Of a DNA stretch of 64,000 nt, positions 43,548 through 51,908 are shown piece after piece. Below the pieces are notes generated by a model. That model was not told the DNA's origin. It worked only from the letters and a program-made list of their open reading frames with translations, and ran no database searches. Numbering within the stretch: the stretch's first letter is position 1; each line of letters begins with the position of its first letter. The DNA is from Streptomyces formicae (GTDB lineage Bacteria > Actinomycetota > Actinomycetes > Streptomycetales > Streptomycetaceae). The stretch is taken from the NCBI RefSeq assembly GCF_022647665.1, contig NZ_CP071872.1, positions 6,696,001 through 6,760,000 on the forward strand, given 5' to 3'. Made by a program: the position numbers and the translations under genes.

Positions 43548-45437
43548 GTGCCCCTGCGCTCCCTCCTCACCATGCCCCGTCTGCTCCGGCACGGCTCCGC
43601 CGTCGGTGCGGACCTCCTCCCGGACGAGGCGGTCGTCCTCGACGAGCCGCCCGCCCCGCTGCGCGCCGCCGTGTCCGCGGCCACCGCGGGCGACCACGGG
43701 CCGGCCCGCGACCTGCTCGCCGCGACCCGGCTCGGTGCCGAGTGGGAGCGGCGCAGCTCCTGGGTGGGCGTGCTCGCCGAGTCCGCCCTGCACACTCCCG
43801 GCTGGCTCGACGCCTGGCTCACCGAGTCGCCGGAGGACCCGGACGCCCTGCTCGTCAAGGCCGATCTGTGCATCCACCGGGCGTGGGCGATACGCACCGG
43901 GGCGCGCGCCCGGCATGTGTCGCGCGACCGGTTCCGGGCGTTCTTCGCGCTGCTGGAGGACGCCGTTCCGGTCATCGGCGCCGCCGCGGAGCTCAACCCC
44001 GACGACCCGGTGCCCTGGCGGATCGCCCTCACCCACGCCCGCGGCAGCCAGGCGCCGCGCGAGGTCTTCGACGCCTACTGGGCCGAGGCGACCGCGCGCG
44101 CACCGCACCACCACGGCTGCCATGCCAGCGCGCTCCAGTACCTCTGCGACAAGTGGTACGGCTCGCACGAGGAGATGTTCGCGTTCGCCGGGCGGGCCGC
44201 CGCCGACGCCCTGCCCGGTTCGAAGCTGCACGCCCTGCCGCTGGCCGCCGCCGTCGAGTACGACGTCGTGGCGGACGGCACCGAGGACGGGCCGATCGAC
44301 CGGTCCCGCATCACCGCTGCGGTGGACCGCGCCCTGGAGCTGTCCCCTTTCTACGAGCCGGGCGACCCGGAGGCCGCCGGCTTCCGCAACGAGCTCGCCC
44401 TGATGCTGATACTCGGGCAGCGCTTCGAGGAGGCGCTGGACGTCTTCCGCGCGATCGGCGCGCACGCCCGGACACAGCCCTGGGGGTACTTCGGGGACGC
44501 CCGGGAGGAGTTCCTGGAGTTCCGTACGGGCGTACGGATGCAGATCGCCTCACGCATCCCGTTCTTCGCCACGCCTCCGCCCTCGGTCACCGGCACCGCC
44601 TCGGCCGCCCCCGCGGGCCCCGGGGTCCATCTCCTCGCCATCGCCGCGGCCCCGCCCGCGAAGGTCGCCGAAGCCGCCCTGCTCTGCGGGGTCCCGCTGC
44701 GGATCGCCCCGGCCGGCGCCGCCGCCAGCTATGTGGCGCTCGCCCCCGACGCGTCCCCCGGCAAGCGGGCCTCGCTGATCGGCAAGGACCGGCTCACGGG
44801 GGCCGCGGACACCTTCACCACCGGTGAGAAGTGGCCGGCGCTCGTGCTGCGCCGCACCGGCGAGCGCGCCGGCTTCACCCTGCTCCACAAAGGCAAGGAG
44901 GCCGCGGCGCACGAGTGGGACCCGGCCGCGCCGGTCGGCGAGCACGCCGCCGCTGCCGCCACCGCGGCCGCGCTCGCCCGCGCCTACGGCCTCCCGGACC
45001 CGCGCCCCCTCATCGGCCTGCTGCGCTCCCCGGACGCCCCGGCCCGCCGCCAGGCGGACCTGGTCGCCCTCCTCGGCCTCCCGCCGCTCCCCGAGGGATT
45101 CGGTCTGCGCCCCGACGTCCTGGCCACCGTCCCGGACGCCCGCCTCCTGGAGCGCCGCGGCCTCCTCGCGGGCATGCGCGACACCATGGCGGACGCCCCG
45201 GACCGCCTCCTCGTCGCCGCCCCGGGCGAGCGGCCGGCGCCCCGGCCCCTGCGCTGGTGGCTGACGCGTTCCCTGGCCTTTGTGTTCTTCGCCACGGCCG
45301 CCGGCTACGCCTGGTGGTCCCCGGGCGTCGGCACGCTGCGGTCCGTCCTGTTCTCCCTGCTGGCGCTCGCCTTCGGCGCCCAGCTCGTCGGCCAGTATGC
45401 TCCCCGCGTACGCAGACACCGGAAGGCAGAGAAGTGA
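43548..45437 (+). CDS. Hypothetical protein with helical-repeat region and two C-terminal membrane helices
   Basis: The 629-residue protein is mostly alpha-helical in residues 30-330 (repeats of the kind VKADLCIHRAWA ... ALELSPFYEPGDPEA), like tetratricopeptide-type arrays. A beta-rich part (about 350-450) and two membrane helices near the end (LAFVFFATAAGYAWWS and VLFSLLALAFGAQLVG) follow. It is the first gene of a plus-strand unit with an acetyltransferase (GTGA overlap) and an acyltransferase, facing away from rplU. GTG at 43548 is the likely start. I recognise no family with confidence. Its place in the wall-sugar block suggests an envelope-related role, which remains a guess. Confidence 0.75.
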   Translation: MPLRSLLTMPRLLRHGSAVGADLLPDEAVVLDEPPAPLRAAVSAATAGDHGPARDLLAATRLGAEWERRSSWVGVLAESALHTPGWLDAWLTESPEDPDALLVKADLCIHRAWAIRTGARARHVSRDRFRAFFALLEDAVPVIGAAAELNPDDPVPWRIALTHARGSQAPREVFDAYWAEATARAPHHHGCHASALQYLCDKWYGSHEEMFAFAGRAAADALPGSKLHALPLAAAVEYDVVADGTEDGPIDRSRITAAVDRALELSPFYEPGDPEAAGFRNELALMLILGQRFEEALDVFRAIGAHARTQPWGYFGDAREEFLEFRTGVRMQIASRIPFFATPPPSVTGTASAAPAGPGVHLLAIAAAPPAKVAEAALLCGVPLRIAPAGAAASYVALAPDASPGKRASLIGKDRLTGAADTFTTGEKWPALVLRRTGERAGFTLLHKGKEAAAHEWDPAAPVGEHAAAAATAAALARAYGLPDPRPLIGLLRSPDAPARRQADLVALLGLPPLPEGFGLRPDVLATVPDARLLERRGLLAGMRDTMADAPDRLLVAAPGERPAPRPLRWWLTRSLAFVFFATAAGYAWWSPGVGTLRSVLFSLLALAFGAQLVGQYAPRVRRHRKAEK

Positions 45438-46033
45438 ACTACAGGGTTCAGCCCAGCGCCCAGGTCGATGACACGGCCGAGATCGGCGCAGGCAGCAGCG
45501 TCTGGGATCTCGCTCAGGTCCGCGAAGGCGCCCGGCTCGGTGAGGGCTGTGTGGTCGGCCGGGGCGCGTACGTCGGTACGGGTGTCCGCATGGGCGACAA
45601 CTGCAAGCTGCAGAACTACGCCCTCGTCTACGAGCCGGCCGAGCTCGGGGACGGGGTGTTCATCGGTCCCGCCGTGGTCCTCACCAACGACCACAACCCG
45701 CGCTCCGTCGACCCCGAGGGCAAGCAGAAGCGCGGCGGTGACTGGGAGGCGGTCGGCGTGAAGATCGCCGACGGTGCCTCGATCGGCGCGCGCTCGGTGT
45801 GCGTGGCCCCGATCGAGATCGGCCGCTGGGCGATGGTCGCGGCCGGCGCGGTCGTGACGAAGGATGTGCCGGACTTCGCGCTGGTCGTCGGCGTCCCTGC
45901 CCGGCAGATCGGCTGGGTCGGCCACGAGGGCGTGCGCCTGGTCGAGCGCGAGGGCGAGGCCGGCGTGTGGGAGTGCCCGAAGTCGGGACGGCTCTACCGC
46001 GAGACGCCCGGAGGGGCGCTCACCGAGGCGTAG
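45434..46033 (+). CDS. Left-handed beta-helix sugar N-acetyltransferase (WlbB/WbpD-like)
   Basis: The 199-residue enzyme has tandem hexapeptide repeats (IGAGSSVWDLAQVREGARLG, VGRGAYVGTGVRMGDNC, FIGPAVVLTNDHNPRS) forming a beta-helix. TNDHNPRS is the hallmark of enzymes that acetylate UDP-3-amino-2-acetamido uronic acids (WlbB, WbpD). The GTG overlaps the previous stop. It lies on the opposite strand from its expected partners at 47394-56727. Together they would make UDP-2,3-diacetamido-2,3-dideoxy-glucuronic acid. CoA serves as acetyl donor in the family. Confidence 0.87.
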   Translation: MNYRVQPSAQVDDTAEIGAGSSVWDLAQVREGARLGEGCVVGRGAYVGTGVRMGDNCKLQNYALVYEPAELGDGVFIGPAVVLTNDHNPRSVDPEGKQKRGGDWEAVGVKIADGASIGARSVCVAPIEIGRWAMVAAGAVVTKDVPDFALVVGVPARQIGWVGHEGVRLVEREGEAGVWECPKSGRLYRETPGGALTEA

Positions 46034-46157
46034 CAGGGCGGGAGCAGCTCAGGGGTGAGCGATCGCGGGCTCGTTCCGGGCCCCGTGCCCACCCGGCGTC
46101 CGACTCACCCGAGACTTCCGGGCGCCTGACAAGCAGACAAGCAATCGAGGCCGATAC

Positions 46158-47309
46158 ATGTCCCGGACTGACGTCCAGGTCCCACCGCAGACGGACAAGA
46201 CCGCCACGAGCGAAACCCCGCCGCCGGGAAGGCCGGGAGCACGGCTCTACGCGCTGGACGCGCTGCGCGTCGTCGCCGCGCTCTCGGTCCTGGTATTCCA
46301 CTTCACGGGCGTGGACGCGGCGACGAAGGCCAACTGGGGTGTGAACCCCAAGGAGCTCTTCCCCTGGCTGTTCCCCGTCACCTCCTACGGCTCGTACGGC
46401 GTCCAGCTGTTCTTCATCATCAGCGGCTTCGTCATCTGTCTCTCGGCCTGGGACCGCACGCCTGGGCAGTTCGTGAGGGCCCGTTTCCTGCGGCTCTTCC
46501 CGGCCTACTGGTTCTCGATCGTCGTGGCCCTCCTGGTGTGGCGCGGGCTTCCCGACGGCGAGCGCAAAGCCCCCAGCATCAGTGACTCGCTGACCAACGT
46601 CACGATGTTCCAGGTCCCGCTGTCGGCCCGGCACCTGGTCGGCGCCTACTGGACGCTGTGGGTGGAGCTCACCTTCTACCTGATCTTCCTCGTGGTGCTG
46701 TGGAAGGGCCTGGACTACGTCCGCGTCTCGGTCTTCTGCTGGCTGTGGCTGCTGGCGAGCGTGCTGGTCCAGCAGGACCAGGACATTCCGCTCCTCGGGA
46801 TCTTCGCCCAGCCGCTGAACACCGCCCTGTTCGTGTCGGGCATCGCGATGTACCTGATGTACCGCTTCGGTCCGGACCTCAAGCTGTGGGGCCTGCTCGG
46901 GGCGAGCTGGCTGGTGATGCAGGGCGACCTCGTCCAGCACGCCGACCAGCTGCGCCACGACAAGGGCATGGACCGCGATCCGTACATCGCGCTCGCCCTG
47001 GTGACCGTCTTCTATCTGCTGGTCCTGGCCGTGGCCCTGCGCAAGCTCGAATGGGTCAGCTGGAGGTGGCTGGCCACCGCGGGCGCCTTGGTCTACCCGC
47101 TCTATCTGCTCCACGAGGAGCTGGGCTGGGCGATGATCCGCACGCTCTACGGGCACGTGGGGGCCTGGGCCACGCTGGGCATCACCACGGCCCTGCTGCT
47201 CCTGCTGGCCTGGCTGGTCCACCGGTTCGTGGAACGGCCCTCGCAGAAGTGGCTGCGCGCCACTCTGGAGAAGGAGTCCCGCAAGCGGGCGGCGGCTTCC
47301 CCCGGCTGA
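46158..47309 (+). CDS. OafA/YrhL-type membrane acyltransferase (acyltransferase family 3)
   Basis: The 383-residue membrane protein has about ten helices and the family signatures: the catalytic-His region LRVVAALSVLVFHFTG, then YGVQLFFIISGFVICLSAWD, and RARFLRLFPAYWFS. These enzymes O-acylate (often acetylate) wall or surface sugars at the membrane. ATG at 46158 with GAGG. It follows the N-acetyltransferase by 124 bases on the same strand and ends at a strong two-way hairpin. The acyl group and target are unknown, but the surface polymer made by neighbouring genes is the natural candidate. Confidence 0.9.
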   Translation: MSRTDVQVPPQTDKTATSETPPPGRPGARLYALDALRVVAALSVLVFHFTGVDAATKANWGVNPKELFPWLFPVTSYGSYGVQLFFIISGFVICLSAWDRTPGQFVRARFLRLFPAYWFSIVVALLVWRGLPDGERKAPSISDSLTNVTMFQVPLSARHLVGAYWTLWVELTFYLIFLVVLWKGLDYVRVSVFCWLWLLASVLVQQDQDIPLLGIFAQPLNTALFVSGIAMYLMYRFGPDLKLWGLLGASWLVMQGDLVQHADQLRHDKGMDRDPYIALALVTVFYLLVLAVALRKLEWVSWRWLATAGALVYPLYLLHEELGWAMIRTLYGHVGAWATLGITTALLLLLAWLVHRFVERPSQKWLRATLEKESRKRAAASPG

Positions 47310-47333
47310 TCCGACACCCACGCGGCGATACGG

Positions 47334-47370
47334 AGAGGGCCCCGTCCGGCACTGCCGGACGGGGCCCTCT
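47334..47370. terminator. Bidirectional terminator between convergent operons
   Basis: A perfect 17-bp stem (47334-47350 with 47354-47370) with loop ACT lies between the acyltransferase stop and the dehydrogenase stop. Confidence 0.9.
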
Positions 47371-47393
47371 GCGTATGACGGAGTGCCGTCGGA

Positions 47394-48677
47394 TCAGCCG
47401 CCGATGACAACGCGGCGCACGCCCTCCCAGTTGGCCGGGTCCGTGGTGCGGCGGCCGTCGACCAGGACGGTGACGTCCGGCAGGTCGGAGGCGGCCAGGT
47501 CACGGTACTCGGCGTGGTCGGCCTGGAGGATCGCGGCGGTGACCTTCTCCCCCTGGTGCGGGGTGAGGCCGTGAGCGGCAAGCTCGTCGGCCGTGTACAT
47601 CGGGTCGGAGACGAACGGCACCGCGCCGCGCGCCTTCAGCGCCTCGACGACACCGTAGACGCCGGAGAACGCGGTCTCCTTGACACCACCGCGGTAGGCG
47701 GCGCCCAGCACGAGGACGTTCACGCCGGAGAGGTCGCCATAGGCCGCGGCCAGCAGGTCGACGGAGTACTGCGGCATGGCGGCGTTGGCCTCGCGGGCCG
47801 AGCGCACGACGGTCGCCTCCGGGTCGTTCCACAGGTACATCCGCGGGTAGATCGGGATGCAGTGGCCGCCGACGGCGATGCCGGGCTGGTGGATGTGGCT
47901 GTACGGCTGCGAGTTGCAGGCCTCGATGACCTTCTTGACGTCGATGCCGTTCTTGTCGGCGAAGCGCGCGAACTGGTTGGCGAGACCGATGTTGACGTCG
48001 CGGTACGTGGTCTCGGCGAGCTTGGCGAGCTCGGAGGCCTCGGCGGTGCCCAGGTCCCAGACACCGTTCGGCTGCGGCAGGTCGTCGCGCTCGTCGAAGT
48101 CGAGGACCTGCTCGTAGAACTCCACGCCGTGCCGGGCCGACACCTCGTCGATACCGCCGACGAGCTTCGGGTAGCGGCGCAGGTCGGCGAAGACACGGCC
48201 GGTGAGCACCCGCTCCGGCGAGAAGACCAGGTGGAAGTCCTTGCCCGCGGTCAGCCCGGAACCCTGCTCCAGCATCGGCGCCCAGCGCGTGCGGGTGGTG
48301 CCGACCGGCAGGGTGGTCTCGTACGAGACGAGGGTGCCGGGCTTGAGGCCCTTGGCGATCGCCTCGGTCGCGGCGTCCATCCAGCCGAAGTCCGGCACGC
48401 CCTCGGCGTCCACGAACAGCGGGACGACGACCACGACGGCGTCGGACTGGGCGACGGCCGCGGTGGTGTCGGTGGTCGCAGACAGCAGGCCGGCGCCGAC
48501 GGTCTCCTTGAGCAGGCGGTCGAGGTCGTGCTCGCCGGGGAAGGGCTCGGTGCCGGCGTTGACCAGCTCCACGACCTTCTCGTTGACGTCGGCGCCGATG
48601 ACCTTGTGGCCCTTGGCGGCGAACTGCACGGCGAGCGGCAGGCCGATCTTGCCCAGCGCGACTACACAGATATTCAT
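47394..48677 (-). CDS. Nucleotide-sugar 6-dehydrogenase (UDP-GlcNAc/ManNAc dehydrogenase type)
   Basis: The 427-residue enzyme oxidises the C6 of a UDP-sugar to a carboxylate with two NAD. The Rossmann loop VVALGKIGLPLAVQFA opens the protein, the catalytic Cys273 sits in VGGHCIPIYP, and the C-terminal UDP-binding part includes LGAAYRGGVKETAFSG. It is closer to WecC/WbpA-type N-acetylamino-sugar enzymes than to UDP-glucose dehydrogenases, judged by NSQPYSHIHQPG. The ATG overlaps the stop of the preceding GT2 gene (ATGA). Placed with WlbA/B/C-like genes, it probably makes UDP-GlcNAcA as first step. Confidence 0.9.
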   Translation of the reverse strand: MNICVVALGKIGLPLAVQFAAKGHKVIGADVNEKVVELVNAGTEPFPGEHDLDRLLKETVGAGLLSATTDTTAAVAQSDAVVVVVPLFVDAEGVPDFGWMDAATEAIAKGLKPGTLVSYETTLPVGTTRTRWAPMLEQGSGLTAGKDFHLVFSPERVLTGRVFADLRRYPKLVGGIDEVSARHGVEFYEQVLDFDERDDLPQPNGVWDLGTAEASELAKLAETTYRDVNIGLANQFARFADKNGIDVKKVIEACNSQPYSHIHQPGIAVGGHCIPIYPRMYLWNDPEATVVRSAREANAAMPQYSVDLLAAAYGDLSGVNVLVLGAAYRGGVKETAFSGVYGVVEALKARGAVPFVSDPMYTADELAAHGLTPHQGEKVTAAILQADHAEYRDLAASDLPDVTVLVDGRRTTDPANWEGVRRVVIGG

Positions 48678-50305
48678 CGGGTTACTTTCCTCTTCACACG
48701 GGACAACGTTCGGCGCAGTCGCCTGCCCGCGCCGGGTGAGGGCTCCCAGATCGGAGCCGTGGTGATCACCAGCCGTCCCTTGGTGTTCGCGTTGGCGGAG
48801 ACGCGGTAGGGGACCTTCTCGCGCCAGCGCCGCGCCAGGGGCAGCGGCAGGCCCAGGGTCTTCACCGGGACCTCGTACGTCGAGCCTGCCACGTCCAGAT
48901 AGGCACGGACGCCCAGCCTGGCCCGCTCGGGACGGACCGGGATCCGGGCGGTCAGCACCGTCGCCGTCCCGTCGGGGGTCACCGTGCGACTCAACTCCCC
49001 TGCCGGGGCAGGGAGTTCGGTGCCGACGGGCAGCCGGCGGGCGCCGGGCTTGTCGGCGCTCTTCGGCATGGCCCTGGGGGCGAGCCGGATGACCGCGCCG
49101 TCCGTGTCGCCGACGAGCGGCACGCGGACCGCGACGACCAGGGCCAGCTCCTGGCCGGACTGCTCCCACTCCGCGGAGACCAGTCCGGTGCCGTCGGCGA
49201 GCTGCTTGGGCACGGACTCGCCGATGACCTCGAAGACCCGGTCCGGCAGGCCCAGTGCCGGGTCGCGGAAGCCGGGATAGCGGACGTAGGCACGCCCGTC
49301 CTCGATGAGCAGCGGCGGCGCCCCGTGGGCGGCCTCGTCGCTGATCGCGCGGACGAGCTCGGCGACGGCGCCGCGCTGGGCGAGCGCGATGCGCACCCGC
49401 CGCTTCACGTCCATCGCGTCGCGCAGCGCGTCGGTGAAGTACTCGTCGGCGAGGCTCGCGACACCGGCGCAGACCTCCCGCTGCGTCTGCGGGTCCAGCG
49501 CGGGGAAGTCGTCCTGGACGAGCTTGGCGAGCTCCCAGGTGAAGTGGCGCTTGAAGAGCGCGTCCCGCTGCGGGCCCGCCCCGACCAGCCCGGCGGCGTG
49601 CTTCATGATCTGGGTGGTGCAGCGCAGCCGCGAGAGGTGGTTGGCCCGGTAGGTGATGTTGCTGGCGTCGCCGCGCTTGACCGCGTAGTAGAACGTGTAG
49701 TCGGCGAGGACCGAGATCCTGCGGGCCCGCACGCACGCCTCGATCGTGAACGGCTGGTCGCTGCCGACCGGCAGGTCCTCGGGGAAGCGCAGCTTGTGCT
49801 TCTCCACCAGCTCGCGCCGGAAGAGCTTTGTGTTGGCGAGGGTGAACGGCAGCGCCGAGTCGTACAGGCTGACGTCCAGGTCGTTCTTCTGGTACAGGGC
49901 CTGGTGGACGTAGCGGCCGTTGGTGCCGACCATCTTGCCCACGACCACGTCCGAGCCGTTCTCGTCGGCACAGGCGACCAGGCGCTCCAGCGCCTGGCTG
50001 CCGAGGTAGTCGTCCGAGCCTGTGAAGTAGACGTACCGGCCGGTGGCGAGGTCCAGGGCGCGGTTGCTGGGAGCCGCCGGGCCGCCCGAGTTCTCCTGAT
50101 GGACCACCTTGACCGTGTCCGGGTAGCGCTCCGCGAAGCGGTCCAGCTCGGCACCGCTGTCGTCGGTGGAGCCGTCGTCGACCGCGACGACCTCCAGCCG
50201 GTCCAGTCCGATGCTCTGTCCGACGAGGGAGTTCAGGCACTCCGTCAGGTACGGCATCGTGTTGTACACGGCGACGACGACGGTGACGTCAGGAGTCTTC
50301 GTCAT
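48674..50305 (-). CDS. GT2 glycosyltransferase with C-terminal domain (TarS-like)
   Basis: The 543-residue protein has a GT-A domain (1-300: VTVVVAVYNTMPYL, NSGGPAAPSNRALDL, YFTGSDDYL, VGKMVGTNGRYV, KLFRRELVEK, SDQPFTIEACVRARRISVL) followed by a beta-rich domain (about 330-510). Order, blocks and length match S. aureus TarS, whose extra domain makes trimers and binds polymer. The GT2 at 33268 shares the blocks but lacks the second domain, as TarP does. ATG at 50305 overlaps the next upstream stop; the gene stop overlaps the dehydrogenase start. Donor and acceptor are inferred, not shown. Confidence 0.86.
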   Translation of the reverse strand: MTKTPDVTVVVAVYNTMPYLTECLNSLVGQSIGLDRLEVVAVDDGSTDDSGAELDRFAERYPDTVKVVHQENSGGPAAPSNRALDLATGRYVYFTGSDDYLGSQALERLVACADENGSDVVVGKMVGTNGRYVHQALYQKNDLDVSLYDSALPFTLANTKLFRRELVEKHKLRFPEDLPVGSDQPFTIEACVRARRISVLADYTFYYAVKRGDASNITYRANHLSRLRCTTQIMKHAAGLVGAGPQRDALFKRHFTWELAKLVQDDFPALDPQTQREVCAGVASLADEYFTDALRDAMDVKRRVRIALAQRGAVAELVRAISDEAAHGAPPLLIEDGRAYVRYPGFRDPALGLPDRVFEVIGESVPKQLADGTGLVSAEWEQSGQELALVVAVRVPLVGDTDGAVIRLAPRAMPKSADKPGARRLPVGTELPAPAGELSRTVTPDGTATVLTARIPVRPERARLGVRAYLDVAGSTYEVPVKTLGLPLPLARRWREKVPYRVSANANTKGRLVITTAPIWEPSPGAGRRLRRTLSRVKRKVTR

Positions 50306-51888
50306 GATCTCGCCCCCGGCCTGCCGTCCGCGAGCAGCCGCGTGTAGAGCTCGTCGAGCACCTCGGCCTGCGCCTCCCACGTCCAGGTGTCGAGCAGGCC
50401 CGGCTTGTCGTAGGCGGCCCGGTAGCGCTCGGGGTCGGCGAGGACGGCCTTGATCGCGCGTACGAGGTCGTCGACGTCCTCGGCCTTGCAGACCTCGCCC
50501 TGGCCGGTGGACCGGGTGACCTCGGACATGGTCTTCACATCGCTGACGACCAGCGGCAGCCGGGCGTGCGAGTACTCGAAGAACTTGGTGATCAGCGCGA
50601 TCTCGTGGTTCGGCCAGTGGTGGATCGGGATGCAGCCGGCGTCGGCGGCGGACAGGAAGCGGACCACCTGCCAGTGCGGCACGTACGGCACGGCGTGCAG
50701 CCGGTCGCCGACGCCGAGCTCCTCCGCGCGGCGCAGCAGGCTCTGGATGTACGCGGCGGCCGGGCTGGGCACGACGAACGCCATGTGGGCGCCGTCCAGC
50801 TTCGGCAGCGCCTCGACCATGTCGCCGAGGCCGCGCTGCGGGCCCGGCGAACCGCTGTAGACGACCAGCGGGACGTCGGGGCCGATGCCGCACAGCGCCC
50901 GCAGGTCGGGCACCGGCTCGAAGTCGTCCAGCGTCTCGTCGACCTCGACCGGCCGGTCGGGGGCGTTCAGCACGACGGTCGGCTGCTCCTTCAGGCCGTG
51001 GCGCTCGCGCAGCAGGTCGCCGAGCCCCTCGGAGACGGTGACGACGGCGTCGGCGTACGGGGCGAACTCGCTCTCGTGCGCGGTGTTGCCCGGGATCCAG
51101 TGGGCGTTGTCCTCCCAGGGCCGCACGCCGGGCAGGAACTCATGGGCGTCCCAGACCAGCTTGACCTTGCGGCCGGCCGCACGGGCCCGTATCGCGGCGC
51201 GTGCGCCGACACCGAGCATGCGGAAGTCGTTGGCGTGGATCAGATCGGGCTTGAGCGCGTCGATCTCCTTGCCGTACGTCAGCTCGTAGTCCCACAGCAC
51301 CGGCTCCAGCCTGCGCCAGGCGCGGTTGCCCTTGAGCGCCTTCCAGGACGCGGTGAAGGCGCGGTCCAGCGGACCCTGCAGCCGGCGCCCGGCCTTCTGC
51401 GCCTCACGGGTCTGGCGGGCACGGAAGCCGACCCACTTCAGCAGGAACTTGGAGGCGGGGCCGGCGGCGATCAGCCGGACCTTCTCGGTCGTGCGGAACA
51501 GGGGCGAGCCGACGGCCTCCGGCGCCACGCGCAGCGCGGCCCGGCGGGTGGCGACGTCCGCGCGCCACGCCTTCGCCCACTGGCGGCGGTAGGCGGCGAG
51601 CGGGCCCGGCGGGTAGGCCAGCGGGCGGCGCAGCGGCGAGCGGTGCCGCTCTGCGTGCCGTTTGGCCAGCGGGGTCTTCAACGGCAGCAGCCGCACCTCG
51701 GCGTCGCCGAGCTTCCAGCTGCGCCCGTTGCCGGAGCGCACGAGGCCGAGCAGGACGACGTCCCAGCCGGCCGCGGCCGCGGACTGGGCGGCCTTCTGCA
51801 CCCGCGAGTCGCCCTCGACCTTGTTGTCGACCAGCATGACGACGCGGCCCTTGACGGGTCGGGACGCGCCGGCACTCTGCGTTTCCAT
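50302..51888 (-). CDS. GT4 glycosyltransferase
   Basis: The 528-residue GT-B enzyme begins VVMLVDNKVEGDSRVQKAAQSA, an N-terminal signature shared with the next gene upstream. A basic helical insert follows (about 75-190), then the acceptor-side KPDLIHANDFRML and VWDAHEFLPG. The donor-side VYSGSPGPQRGLGDMV and HHWPNHEIALITKFFEYSHA come next. ATG at 51888 has AGAAAGG; a GTG at 51912 overlapping the previous stop (GTGA) is the alternative. The stop overlaps the GT2 start (ATGA), so the gene is inside a tightly coupled operon. Sugar specificity is unknown. Confidence 0.87.
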   Translation of the reverse strand: METQSAGASRPVKGRVVMLVDNKVEGDSRVQKAAQSAAAAGWDVVLLGLVRSGNGRSWKLGDAEVRLLPLKTPLAKRHAERHRSPLRRPLAYPPGPLAAYRRQWAKAWRADVATRRAALRVAPEAVGSPLFRTTEKVRLIAAGPASKFLLKWVGFRARQTREAQKAGRRLQGPLDRAFTASWKALKGNRAWRRLEPVLWDYELTYGKEIDALKPDLIHANDFRMLGVGARAAIRARAAGRKVKLVWDAHEFLPGVRPWEDNAHWIPGNTAHESEFAPYADAVVTVSEGLGDLLRERHGLKEQPTVVLNAPDRPVEVDETLDDFEPVPDLRALCGIGPDVPLVVYSGSPGPQRGLGDMVEALPKLDGAHMAFVVPSPAAAYIQSLLRRAEELGVGDRLHAVPYVPHWQVVRFLSAADAGCIPIHHWPNHEIALITKFFEYSHARLPLVVSDVKTMSEVTRSTGQGEVCKAEDVDDLVRAIKAVLADPERYRAAYDKPGLLDTWTWEAQAEVLDELYTRLLADGRPGARS

Positions 51889-51908
51889 GAACAGCCTTTC
51901 TGGACCGG